Assembly: GCA_021292105.1 (NCBI GenBank)
Contig: CM037863.1
Location: forward strand, 7,830,442-7,894,441
DNA: 64,000 nt
Direction: 5' to 3'
Source: Anadara kagoshimensis
Lineage: Eukaryota > Mollusca > Bivalvia > Arcoida > Arcidae
Position numbers and translations under genes: made by a program. The first letter of the stretch is position 1. Each line of letters starts with the position of its first letter. The notes beneath the pieces were generated by a model. That model had not been told where the DNA came from, did not search any database, and saw nothing but the letters and a program-made list of their open reading frames with translations. Shown here in pieces: positions 9,797 to 20,090 of this stretch.

Positions 9797-11200
9797 TCTA
9801 ATATAGAAAAAAGAGTTTTTTACTTTGACAAACCTCTCTATCTATGATGTCACAAAAGTAGACATATGCCGTTCATGATGAGAAAAAAACAATAGGGAAC
9901 CAGTCCGTATTCAATATTTAACCGTGAACCACGCGATAACCTTTATATCGCTTTCACGTGGTTTCACCGACATTTGTGACGCCTGTGGCTTTTTCATTGG
10001 ATATGGGAGTTGCGGTGGAACTTTTTATAACTTGATTATCCTCTAAATGTTGGTGGGTGCCACGTAGGGTAGTTCTAAGTTCATTTTGTAAACATTATCC
10101 CATTTACTTAAAATTGAAAAAAAAAAAATAAAAAAAAAATACCCCAGTAAATAGAACTCGCTTCCGTAATGGGGTTCGGCAGCTACCACGTGATCAATAC
10201 CACTTTAAATGTTTGTACGGACGGTTACGTCGAAATTTCCCGGAGTAAGCCATTTTTACGGGAAAACGTGAACTGAAACGGTTCCATCTCCAATATAAAT
10301 ACTATTTTCGCAGAAACGTTTAAGGTCGGGACATCACATGGCGAACCTCATTGACAGCCGGCTGAACACAGGTTACTATCTAAAGTTAATTGATACGGTT
10401 GTGCAATATGCTTCAGTTGGCAACGTAGTGTTGTGCGTAGACTAGTTCTCTGTCCAGCTGTCATCAAGCAGTAAACTAATTGGAGTTCGCCGCTGTACCA
10501 CGTGGTACCGGGCCTCTAACGTCTGTGCAATATAAATTTCCATTGGATATGGAAACCCGTGAAATGACGTGTTCCCGTAAACGACGTTATCGCGGGAATT
10601 TTCGAGTCAGCGTTTTTCCAAAACGTATCGCACAAATGTTAGGGGGTATTGGTAACGTGGTAAAGCGGCGAACCCCATTAAACAATAAATAGCTAATTGA
10701 GAATTAATCTGAATGGGCTATGTGCACGGTTTAAAATTCGCAATTTACACGATTTAAGTGTTCAATGTTCTCAAGAACCCGTAGTTACATCGGATTCTAT
10801 TGTCATAAAAGATATGGATGTCATTTTTTCAAATGAAAATTAAAAAAAATAAATGCGAAATGATAAATAACTTTCCTGCGCAATCCGCATATATACATAT
10901 AACTGATGACGTCACAAGAAACGTAGGTCGCCATGGCTATTTTTAGCGTACAGAAACTGCTGTTGTGTGGAATTTGACCTTATCGTCAAAATTAACTGTG
11001 ACGAAAGTAATGAATTTTACTCTCTTGTGCATTGTACATTGCGCTCTATTTTAGTCCCGAATATTTTTCTAGGTGTTAGAGTTATTATTAGACATCGGAA
11101 AATAAACCTGAAAATAAATGCGATATAAATGTAATACTTACCTACTGTCCACCACTGTGTAATACACAATCTGTAACGGTATGTAGGTCACAGGAAAAAA
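9797..11200 (-). promoter_or_regulatory. Probable 5' leader intron and upstream region of the SDR gene
   Basis: Immediately before the ATG the minus strand reads a pyrimidine-rich tract ending TATATTAG, a good splice acceptor (exon from 9797). The closest strong donor upstream is TAG|GTAAGT, with the exon ending at 11142. A short non-coding first exon around 11142-11200 spliced to 9797 is therefore plausible. This is inference from splice signals only; no core promoter motif was recognised. Confidence 0.35.
10167..10680. mobile_element. Palindromic MITE family U, compound copy
   Basis: The left end TAATGGGGTTCGGCAGCTAC and the right end GTAAAGCGGCGAACCCCATTA are inverted repeats. A second internal left end at 10477 (TAATTGGAGTTCGCCGCTGT) makes a complete 204-bp unit (10477-10680) inside a 514-bp compound structure. 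Ends carry CACGTG (E-box) motifs. A similar element is at 23572-23752. The 70-codon frame at 10480-10692 follows the palindrome and is not a gene. Confidence 0.75.
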
Positions 11201-11805
11201 AGATTAAAAGGTAAAATGTTAGAGTAATCTCCCTTAGACCACCTTGTACAAAGAATTGCCTGTTTGGCTTGTTTCCTCAACTTTCTTGAAGGATTTTGCT
11301 GTTTTTGGTCAGGAACTCCAGTTTTCTTTACCATTTCCGATTTGATTATACCGACAAGCGTTACAAGGCACCACCTATTTATAGATCAAACAGAAAGTTA
11401 TATAAAATATGCAAAGGAAAACTTCTGAAAAAATTAGCTTTGAATAGAAGGTGCCACACAACATATCGAGCAAACCTTTTTCATCTCCGTTTTCTTGGAG
11501 ATTGGAGGATAGTTATTCCTCTAGAGACGCCATTAATAATATTGCTAAAAGTGTCCTTCACCCACAAGTTACTAACGCCTCCACCACGTCCCTACCAATT
11601 TTGAATAAGCAATATTGAAATGGATTTTAACGAAGTAAATATGAAGATATTCAACTTGTGTTCTTCAATTTAACGTAAATGCATTCCATAGCTAGACTTA
11701 TTGCATTTTGAGCAATACTTTGTAAGCAAATTTAAAAATAATTATAAAAAATAAACTGAACCCTAGGCAGAAATGCTTCAAGCAAGTAGTAGAGTGCTAA
11801 CACAG
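10690..11805. other. Upstream/intergenic sequence, little recognised
   Basis: Apart from the candidate leader-exon donor at 11142, nothing with gene structure is seen. The 102-codon plus frame at 11296-11604 has no recognisable domain or splice context. Confidence 0.35.
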
Positions 11806-11810
11806 GAAGC

Positions 11811-12110
11811 GAAATGTACAACCTGATAGGACAAATGCTGACAATAGTTGTCATGGCAGAGTGTTCAAGTGAAATGTACAACCTGATAGGACAAATGCTG
11901 ACAATAGTTGTCATGGTAGAGTGTTCAAGTGAAATGTACAACCTGATAGGACAAATGCTGACAATAGTTGTCATGGCAGAGTGTTCAAGTGAAATGTACA
12001 ACCTGATAGGACAAATGCTGACAATAGTTGTCATGGTAGAGTGTTCAATTGAAATGTACAACCTGATAGGACAAATGCTGACAATGGTTGTCATGATAGA
12101 GTGAAGTGAA
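11811..12110. repeat. 60-bp minisatellite, 5 units
   Basis: Five head-to-tail units start GAAATGTACAACCTGATAGG at exact 60-bp spacing. Units 1-4 alternate CATGGCAGAG and CATGGTAGAG, giving a 120-bp higher-order period. Because 60 is divisible by 3 and no stop occurs, both strands show an open frame (120 and 96 codons). This follows from the repeat and is not evidence of a protein. Confidence 0.95.
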
Positions 12111-12323
12111 ATTTACAACTCGGAGGAGCGAATATGATGACAGTACACTGTAGTATGTGACAAAATCTGGACTATTGTGTAAAACATCATTCATCCACTC
12201 CACTCCACTACACTATCCAAAAACGTACCTCCTTGATATTAACGTGAACGATTCATGACCGGAGGTTAAACACCATTACTCTACTTCAGTACACCGTTCC
12301 AGAACAATGAGCCGAGCCTATAT

Positions 12324-12410
12324 ACAGTCAAACCTGTCTATAAAGACCACAAAAGCAACCGGTAAAATTGCCAAATTTTTTAAGGAACATTAAAACCGGG
12401 TTTTACTGTA
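12324..12410. mobile_element. MITE P-like left end that abuts the 60-bp array
   Basis: TACAGTCAAACCTGTCTATA followed by AAGACCAC is the standard left terminus of family P. The sequence then passes directly into ATTAAAACCGGGTTTTACTG, which resembles a right terminus and the repeat unit of the adjacent array. Confidence 0.6.
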
Positions 12411-13485
12411 TTTTGGGGATACACGAAGTGGCAAAGTTATCAAGGAACATTATAACAAGGTTTACTGTACTGAGGGGATACGCGTGGTGGCAAACTTATC
12501 AAGGTACATTATAACAAGGTTTACTGCATTGTGGCAATGCATGTGGTGACAGAGTCATTGTGGGCATTATAATTAGGATTTACTGTACTATGGGGATATG
12601 CGTGGTGGCAAAGTTATTAAGGGGCATTATAACAAGGGCTTGGTGTACGGTGGGAATAGGCGTGATGGCAAAGTTATTGAGTGGCATTATAACGAGGTTT
12701 TACTGTATTGTGGGGATACGCGTAGTGGCAAAGTTATTGAGTGGCATTATAACGAGGTTTTACTGTATTGTGGGGATACGCGTACTAGCAAAGTTATTGA
12801 GTGGCATTATAACGAGGTTTTACTGTATTGTGGGGATACGCGTAGTGGCAAAGTTATTGAGTGGCATTATAACGAGGTTTTACTGTATTGTGGGGATACG
12901 CGTACTAGCAAAGTTATTGAGTGGCATTATAACGAGGTTTTACTGTACTGTGGGGATACGCGTAGTGACAAAGTTATTGAGTGGCATTATAACGAGGTTT
13001 TACTGTATTGTGGGGATACGCGTAGTGGCAAAGTTATTGAGTGGCATTATAACGAGGTTTTACTGTATTGTGGGGATACGCGTACTAGCAAAGTTATTGA
13101 GTGGCATTATAACGAGGTTTTACTGTACTGTGGGGATACGCGTAGTGACAAAGTTATTGAGTGGCATTATAACGAGGTTTTACTGTACTGTGGAAATAAG
13201 CGTAGTGGCAAAGTTAATGAGTGGCATCATAACGAGGTTTTACTGTACTGTGGGGATACGCGTAGTGACAAAGTTATTGAGGTGCATTATAACAAGGTGT
13301 TACTGTACTGTGGGGATAGGCGTGGTGACAAAGTAATTGAGGTGTATTATAACAAGGTTTTACTGTACTGTGGGGATAGGCGTGGTGGCAAAATTATTGA
13401 GTGGCATTATAACGAGGTTTTACTGTTTTGTGGCGATATAAGCGTAGTGGTATAGTAATTGAGAGGCATTTTAATGTGGATTTTG
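12411..13485. repeat. 60-bp minisatellite, about 18 units, with 180-bp higher-order structure
   Basis: The unit runs CGTAGTGGCAAAGTTATTGA, GTGGCATTATAACGAGGTTT, TACTGTATTGTGGGGATACG. Outer units are divergent; central units 12661-13200 are nearly identical. Variants GTGGCA / CTAGCA / GTGACA recur in the same order in 12841-13020 and 13021-13200, an almost exact 180-bp block duplication. Two long plus-strand frames (258 and 285 codons) cross the array in different phases; both translate only the repeat, so neither is called as a gene. Confidence 0.95.
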
Positions 13486-14425
13486 CACAACAATATCAAG
13501 AAAATTGATTCCTTTGTTTTAAAACGCGTGATAGCAAACCACGGGGCCAGGCATTGACATCAACGCTAGAATCCGAGAAAGGTCCATCAATCACTGCAGC
13601 AAGAAACGGTCATTGTTGAAAACAATGTGGTTGATGTACTTTATAGAGCTAGTCCTTATCATCCTAATTTTTAAAATAGTTATATGTATATTGACTTCGG
13701 GTTCCAATATCTTTGAATCTGCTATATGCTAAAATTTAATTACTAAAACATTCTCGAGTGTTTTTAAAAAAGAATAGCTTTACCTTTTACGTGTCATATT
13801 GTTGGTCTGTGGTTTAGAATGGGGTTATTTTTAAATTTTAGCTTTTAATTATTTGAATACTATTGAACATATTTTTTCGAGTGCCCGTCTAAAGTCGAGA
13901 GATTTATAATAACAACAACTGGTTTGTTTTTTTCCGACTGTTTTATGAACTTAATTGTGGTGCGTTCTTGTTGGGTATTGCTGTTTCCATTTACTATTTA
14001 GCTTCAACTTTCTATTGTTAATAAACCTGTTTTGCGGCACTAGACGGCCGTGTCAGGATAACATTCATATTCTTCTTTTTTTTTAAAATAAATACAAAAT
14101 AGTAACGCACAAAACGTTTTACATGACTGTCATGATTTGGACTAACAACGCACTATTTATTTCAACATAATTACAAAAACATTATATTTTTAAGTATATA
14201 AAGTGGATAGTTTACTTCCAATGGAGCAGGAAAATGCGTTTGGTGTTTTTTTTTTTTTTGTTTTTTTTTAAATCTGAGACAGCATGCCCCTGACCCCATA
14301 ACACTTCGCGAACTTCGTCCCCTCACACGTTAAGCATGCACATTCATTTTTCTCTAGCCTCGCCACTGTAAAATACATGTAGTTTTATATGAAATAAAGA
14401 AAGGTTTTAGAAACTATCCTTTAGT
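13486..14425. other. AT-rich intergenic stretch
   Basis: No gene or transposon terminus is recognised, except AGCATGCCCCTGACCCC to TAGCCTCGCCACTG (14281-14369), which resembles the end of a degraded hAT-like element. Confidence 0.4.
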
Positions 14426-14427
14426 AA

Positions 14428-14612
14428 CTCATAATAAAGTCCAACGCCGAATGAAGTCCAGAGATTGAGGTTCCAGTCGTGAAGACAATTACAGTAGTTC
14501 AATTTTGAATTCTTGGACTTATTAGGCATCAAAATTGTCAACGACTGATGAAGTCCTGTTGTGATTTCGACACCCGATGAAGTCTTGACTTTGTTAGGAG
14601 TTGGACGTTATT
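14428..14612. mobile_element. MITE family T, second copy
   Basis: TAATAAAGTCCAACGCCGAATGAAGTCC-type left blocks (read 14432-14459) and a right end TTTGTTAGGAGTTGGACG mirror the copy at 5619-5782. A SINE lies immediately to the right. Confidence 0.6.
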
Positions 14613-14620
14613 AGTTGTTA

Positions 14621-15058
14621 ATCACTGCGGTACTTAGTTGGTAGAGTGCTCGCTCTGTAAGTGAGAGGCCGTGTATTCGATTCCCGGTCGGGTCTGACCC
14701 AATACTTGAAAATGGGCAGTGACTCAGCATTACGGAATGAAAGTCACGGTTCTTTCGGGTGGGAACTTAAAATAAACAAGGTCTCGTGTCACGGTAGGCT
14801 TGGCACGCTAAAGAACCCTGCTGTATAATGCTGTCATGTGCTACTTTTGTATTTTTATGAAACAATACATTCAAAAGAAGCACATGGCAATTACTTTTGA
14901 ATGTATTATTTCATAAAAATTCAAAAGTATCACATTACTATGCTGTCAGCGCAGCACAAAGGCAAATTCTGCACCTTCGCCGCCTATAACTGGCGACGTC
15001 TCGATATAAGTGACTTTTACGTTAAACACCATTACTCCTCTCTTCTCCACTCATTAAG
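14621..15058 (+). repeat. SINE family B with tRNA-Thr-like head, split by a palindromic insert
   Basis: The head CACTGCGGTACTTAGTTGGT has an A box, and TATTCGATTCCCGGTCG is the B box. The anticodon-loop position reads TCTGTAA, suggesting descent from tRNA-Thr(UGU). The body includes GAAAGTCACGGTTCTTTCGG and the tail GTTAAACACCATTACTC. It is flanked by AGTTGTTA (14613-14620 and 15059-15066). The 103-bp insert 14837-14939 interrupts it. Other family B copies are at 22529, 24248, 36410 and 38762. Confidence 0.85.
14837..14939. mobile_element. 103-bp palindromic MITE inserted in a SINE, 9-bp target duplication
   Basis: Arms of about 34 nt (CTTTTGTATTTTTATGAAAC ... versus its inverse near 14895-14928) form a near-perfect hairpin with a 16-nt loop. 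ATGCTGTCA is repeated at 14828-14836 and 14940-14948. Intact SINE copies elsewhere (for example antisense near 36516) contain only one such block, confirming the target duplication. A 9-bp duplication is the length typical of Mutator-like elements; that assignment is inferred. Confidence 0.85.
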
Positions 15059-15069
15059 AGTTGTTATGC

Positions 15070-15495
15070 TGTCCCAATACAATCTCTGTACATAAGGAAC
15101 AAAATAAAATAGTGTTATTTTCACGATCGAGTGTCACAGATACGCCTTGTATTTAGGCTAATTCGCCATACATATTTTAAGATTTTAAGAAATTCCACGA
15201 TAAAGCACGTTATTGTCCTAACCGCTGATTTTATTATCCCTTTTTATAACGTTTAATACCAGAGATGTTCAACATTTATCATGTTATGTCAACATTGTGG
15301 ACGTGGTCATTTTACAAATTTTGGAATTTTTAGCCCTTTGGATCGATTTGGATTAAAATATTTTGACCCCTTAAGGACTAAATCGTTACCGATTAGTCAT
15401 ATAAGACACGACTTAAAAGGGCATGGCATTAGTCCGTCAGATATAAATATGCCTTTTACAAATAAAACGAAAGCCGATAATATCGATCTGTAATA
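15070..15495. other. Intergenic, no supported gene
   Basis: The 70-codon plus frame at 15281-15493 shows no recognisable domain, signal or splice context. Nothing else is visible. Confidence 0.35.
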
Positions 15496-16640
15496 CCCAT
15501 GCTTTATTGACAGTAGTGTAACCCTGTTTTGATGTCTAAAATTATTTCACATGGGAATTCTGAAATCGCTTCCAAAACACCAAGGGAATAAACATTTGTT
15601 GAAACACTCAAAAATAAAAATAAAATAAATTCTAACATGACCTGGGTTTTCCTACATATGAAAAATGAAGAAAGCCAACCGTGCTATAACAAACAAAATT
15701 ACTATTTATGATTATTTCTTAAATAAGTTTAAAAAAGCGCCAAATTTTAACACGAAGTTTGGAAGCATATCGGGGAGTAAACTCTGTAGTGGTCAAGGAC
15801 AAAAAGAAATAATCAGATGGATATATATCCGGTGCACTTCAACATAAATAATTTGATCATCTATATTCGTGGGGGTGGGGTGGTAAATATATATATTTTT
15901 TGTAAAAGTCGTTGTAAGCCGGTTTTGTAGTAGGTAATTATTTCACATGGGTATTCTGAAAACGTTTCCAAAATAACAATCATACCAATAAAATGCTAAC
16001 ATGGCTTCATTAAAGTTTAAAGTAAAAAAATGTTGAAGAAATCATACTCTATGGACATAGTTGTAATTCGGTTTTGAATTCGGTAATTATTTCACATGGA
16101 AATTCTGAAATCGTTTCCAATACACAGAGGGAATAACATTTAAAATACTCAAAAAAATTCTAACATGACCTGCGTTTTCTACATATGAAACGCACAGAAA
16201 GTCCTTCGTGGTATAAAAAACTATATACTACGGGTAAAATTAAAGGTAACTTTTTCTTAAATAATTCTAAAAAACCCTCTCAATTTTAACACTAAGTATG
16301 GAAGCATACCGGAAAGTGAACTCTGCAGTGACCAAGAACAATGAAAAAAGAAGTAATTAGATTTACCACTTTAACCATATATTCGATACATATTAACATA
16401 AATAATTTGATCATCTATATTTGTGTGTGTGAGGGGGGGGGGAGGGTGGTACATTTTTTGTTGTAAAAATCAAGTTTTATTGACATAAATCATGCTAACC
16501 CGGTTTTGAAGTTGGTATTATTTCACATAGGAATTCTGGAAACGTTTCCAAAAAGAATGAGGAAAACATTTGTAGTGCTAAAATATGGTTTCATTAAAGT
16601 TAAAATTCATTATAAAACGAGTACTAATGTAATGATGGAT
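15496..16640. repeat. Dispersed repeat, four diverged direct copies
   Basis: A block containing CATGCTTTATTGACA, TTTTGA, ATTATTTCACATGGGAATTC, TGAAA and CGTTTCCAAAA recurs near 15500, 15915, 16063 and 16495, with a fifth copy near 20537-20610. Intervening DNA is alignable in part (GAAAGCC / GGAAGCATA). These look like a tandemly amplified unit of about 400-560 bp that has decayed. The fifth copy was split by the LTR element. Confidence 0.7.
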
Positions 16641-16653
16641 GCATCATTACAAA

Positions 16654-18039
16654 TAAGGCGCCCAAACGAATAAAAATCAAACCCTGTATTCAGAACACAT
16701 ATTAGGACTTGTACTTTTGTTGCTTTTTTCCATTTCCATGGCAACGGCTGAAAATTTTAAACCTTTAAATAAGTTCTACATAAAATAGAAAAACTGTTAA
16801 GAAATATTAACTTGTAATATTCTTTTCATTTTAAGATTTAATTTATATATAAAGAAGTAGTACAAGATTGGTTGAAATTCAAACAATAGGCAAGTTAATT
16901 GACATCACCTATACCCAATATCACAAACCATTGTTTTGATGAGCTAATGATGTGTTGATTTTAAATTAATCCAAGCATTTACCAATATAATGTCATATTG
17001 ATAACTAAATGCAGCTACTCTATCGAATTGAATAATAAATCATGCCCCAGGGATAACTGACCATTTGTGTTGCTTATAAAAAGATTAAGCTTGAGAGCTT
17101 TTAGACATGGATCAGTGATTACTTAAGTATCCTTGACAATGAAAGTTCATGCTTATTGTTTTAATTCTTAAACAAAATGATAGCAACCAGCCCATGAAGA
17201 AAACTGTAGTTTGAGGGTGGGGATCTCAAAGTTAGTATCTAGACCTACCTGTCTCCACCCTCCTATTGAAATGCCCATATGGGTTTACTTTAGTATCAAT
17301 CTATTCAACTTTTCATAAAGAATAAGAAAATATATATGTTAGGGGTGGGGATCAACTAATCAAATGTTAGTACCCAGCCCCGCCTGTTCCTGCCCTCTCT
17401 GGAAAACGCCATGGGCATTTCTTCAGTATCACTCTATTCAACGTTTAAAACAGAACCGGAAAATATATAGTTTCAGGGTGGGATATCAACCATTTAAAAG
17501 TTAGTACCAAGCCCCGCCCGTCCCCACCCTCCATCAGGAATGACCCCATAGGATTTTCTTTAGCATCACTCTATTCAACTTTTTATGTAGAACCAGAAAA
17601 TATATAGTTTATGGGTGGGGATCTCAACCGTTTAAAAGTTAGCACACTGCCCCGCCCATCCCCACCCCTCCCTGATACCGCAGGGAAAATATACTGATAC
17701 AGACTTGTGCATCTTGAGACACTGATCATGAATATATATGGTTTTATAGTACAAAATAAAGTATAAATGGCAAAATTGATCATTATTGTTTTTAAGACCC
17801 CGCCCTCCTGCCCCTCCCCTAATGACCCCATGGGCATATTACCTCGGCCTCTGGGGAAGAAGATGGGGATCAACCTTCATGTGAAGTTTGGTTAAGATTT
17901 GACCAACGGTTTTCGAGAAATTGGTTGGACAAGTTCATGGCCGGAAGAAGAAGAAGAAGAGGAATAATAATAATAATAATAATAATAATAAGAAACGGTG
18001 CAAAAACAATAAGTCGCCAAACTTTGTTTGGGCGCCTTA
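16654..18039. mobile_element. 1.39-kb TIR element with internal tandem repeats (family K)
   Basis: The left end TAAGGCGCCCAAAC and the right end GTTTGGGCGCCTTA are perfect 14-bp inverted repeats. Inside are a 130-bp tandem repeat (17206-17880), then TTGACCAACGGTTTTCGAGA, GAAGAAGAAGAAG and (AAT)n runs near the right end. No transposase frame is present, so it is non-autonomous. I recognise this right-end arrangement as common in bivalve repeat DNA, but cannot name the superfamily. Confidence 0.7.
17206..17880. repeat. About 130-bp tandem repeat, five units, inside element K
   Basis: Units are marked by AGGGTGGGGATCTCAA, then TTAGTACCCAGCCCCGCC, TCCCCACCCTCC, CATGGGCATTT and ATCACTCTATTCAACTTTT. 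Unit starts lie near 17213, 17341, 17475 and 17610; a partial unit reaches 17880. The C-rich strand gives rise to a 96-codon minus ORF of no significance. Confidence 0.8.
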
Positions 18040-18224
18040 ACTATTAACCCTCCCCTCCCCCGCGGTTATCTCCTCTAACATCGGAACTCTTTTATCAGCT
18101 CAGGGGGCAAGTCTACTTTTGCTTTACATAGTAAACAATGTGGACGTTTGATGTTCACTGGTTTAAACTTAAATGTGTCGCCGATTTGACCATCCATCGA
18201 CATTGATACAATGTACTTTAACTG

Positions 18225-18440
18225 TATAACCATTATCCCCCCGAATCACAATGTCTGTCTGTCTGTCCGTGAAAAATCGTGTCCGGACCATATCTCATCA
18301 ATGCTTTGAATGACTCTCATTAAACTTCACATGAATAATATTCATTGTCCAAAGGTGTGTCATAACCTTGAACCAAGGTCATATAGGAAAGGGCAAGGTT
18401 GCAAGAAAACATTAATTGTTGGGGGGGGGGGGGATTTGGC
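18225..18440. repeat. Interspersed repeat fragment (CTGTCTGTCTGTCCGT type)
   Basis: TATCCCCCCGAATCACAATG, a CTGTCTGTC run, GTGTCCGGACCATATCTCAT and AGGTTGCAAG form a recognisable interspersed repeat. A homologous fragment is at 30000-30250 (CCCCCGCCGAGAAATCGGAG, GTCCGTCCGCCC, TGTCCGGACCAATATTATCC). The class is unknown. Confidence 0.5.
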
Positions 18441-18503
18441 TCTCAAGAGACAGTTCTAGTTATTATTTGTGGGGGTAAAATTTCATTAAGTTAATCATGC
18501 TTT

Positions 18504-18959
18504 TATAAAAACGGGGAATCTAGCTCAATTTGAACTAGTTAAAATAAAACTTAAAACTCAAATAAAGTTGACAAATTTATTCTATGTCGGAATTGTGACC
18601 TGGGCTATCCAACGGCCACTTCCAGACTGACGCTAAACATAACATAAAATACAAACAACGCTATAAAAAAAATACCTGGTCGTCATGGAAACAAAGCACT
18701 ATAGAATATTAAGTAATTAGTGTCACAGGTAAAGACTTACCCGGAAAGTCCGAAACAAAGGAATGACTTGTTTTTCCGACTCTAGGTATTTCACCTACTT
18801 GAAAGTCTTGATTAATCCGTTGTGTAATATTAGATTGGTCTAACGCGATTAAGATAAAAACATGAAGGAAACAAGTAAATTTATAGAAATAATCCGAAAC
18901 TAGGGATTTATTTGAAATACGTGATTATGGTTAAAATAGTTAATTTGTGCACTGTCACA
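18504..18959 (-). repeat. Long terminal repeat, 3' copy
   Basis: 456 bp; 3' relative to the element's minus-strand orientation. Preceded by a purine-rich tract at about 18960-18980. It is a direct repeat of 20091-20533. Confidence 0.88.
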
Positions 18960-19019
18960 ATATCCCTCTTCTCCGAAAAGTTTGGTCTCCAAACTTGAAA
19001 CTAAATATCACATATAAAA

Positions 19020-19967
19020 CTATTTAAATATGATACGGCTTTGCGTATATTGTAGCCACTCAGGATCTTTCAGATGCACATTTGGAGATGACAAAGCTTC
19101 TGATGAAATTATGTGAACTGGTTTTCCATCCGAATTCACATACGGAGTGTACGGTTGGTGTCTTGTCTTTTGGGTTCCCGGTGCACCATTACTACATTTT
19201 TGCTGGAGTGTTTTTATCTTCTGTTTTAAACCATCAATTTCAATTGTACAATTCATGTTTTCTTCAAAAACGAGGTCTAATTTTTCCGATAATCTTTCGT
19301 TTTCGGTGCGAAGTCCGAATATATCCTCATTTAATTCCTCTGTTATTTTCAATTGATCGTTTCTCTGTTCCTGTAAGTGTTTTATTATTTGTCGTGAGTG
19401 AATATTTTCCTTATTACCACGGTCCAGACTGTTTTTAGTAGTTTTTAATTCCTCCGTTGTATTGGCCAAATTTTTCTCCAACTGCAAATTTACGGCTGTA
19501 TTTTCCCTAAGTTGAGCTTTAAGTGTGACCCTTTCTAGTTTTAGTATTTTGATGTTGTCGGAAAGAAGTTCCAAATCAACATTTTTCGAATTTAAATTGA
19601 ACACCTGTTGAAAATCTTTTTCGCCGATTTTTGAAAAAGGAAGATTTTGCATAAATTTCTTTTTGTCCAAATACTGTTTTAGTCTTTGTTTATCACGTGC
19701 TTTCTGCTTCCATGATTTACGTTTTCTTTTTCCTTTGCTCACAACAATGTGATTTATCTGTGGTGTCCTGTGATAGTTAATAGTGTGATTTTGCACAGTT
19801 TCTGACCAGCAACATCTGGTATAATGTCCAAGACGTCCACAACGGAAACAACGGGCGTGTTTAGCTTTACATAGCCCCACATGTCTGGTGTTGAATAGAA
19901 ATCCGCATTTGTAACATGGGTTCCAAGGAATATTGTCCACTTGTCTCCACCTAGAAAAAGCATCCAT
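19020..19967 (-). CDS. Gag-like zinc-knuckle / coiled-coil protein of the LTR element
   Basis: 315 codons, uninterrupted, filling the element's interior. Residues 18-33 form an irregular Cys2-His-Cys cluster (C18, C21, H29, C33). Residues 40-53 form a CX2CX4HX4C zinc knuckle (C40, C43, H48, C53), the nucleic-acid-binding motif typical of nucleocapsid proteins. A lysine/arginine-rich stretch follows (about 79-105), then a long predicted coiled coil (about 125-265), then a Pro/Ser-rich tail. No capsid or enzymatic motif is recognisable. The knuckle precedes the coiled coil, the reverse of the usual capsid-then-knuckle order of Gag. Likely role: RNA binding and self-assembly for a non-autonomous retroelement; this is inference. 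Start chosen as the first in-frame Met of the open frame, about 120 bp after the upstream LTR. Confidence 0.75.
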   Translation of the reverse strand: MDAFSRWRQVDNIPWNPCYKCGFLFNTRHVGLCKAKHARCFRCGRLGHYTRCCWSETVQNHTINYHRTPQINHIVVSKGKRKRKSWKQKARDKQRLKQYLDKKKFMQNLPFSKIGEKDFQQVFNLNSKNVDLELLSDNIKILKLERVTLKAQLRENTAVNLQLEKNLANTTEELKTTKNSLDRGNKENIHSRQIIKHLQEQRNDQLKITEELNEDIFGLRTENERLSEKLDLVFEENMNCTIEIDGLKQKIKTLQQKCSNGAPGTQKTRHQPYTPYVNSDGKPVHIISSEALSSPNVHLKDPEWLQYTQSRIIFK

Positions 19968-20090
19968 TTCTAATCATTGTTGGTTCGAAAAGTTCTTTAA
20001 ACTAAAAGTCCTGTTTTGTATCGGGATCTTGTAGTGCAGCTTGGCTTACGCATCAATTTGCGGCAAACTGCCCCGGTTTCTCGCACCACT

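Noticed and set aside
11732-12104. Repeat protein on either strand at the 5-unit array
   Set aside because: By-product of a 60-bp, stop-free tandem unit; equally open on both strands.
12560-13455. Overlapping 258- and 285-codon plus-strand frames as genes
   Set aside because: Both read the same 60-bp minisatellite in different phases; neither has coding sequence outside the array.
11811-13485. CRISPR-like repeat arrays
   Set aside because: Units are directly contiguous with no unique spacers, and the DNA is from an animal; these are minisatellites.
14623-14700. Functional tRNA-Thr gene
   Set aside because: Same head occurs in several SINE copies with the same downstream body; D and T arms are degraded.
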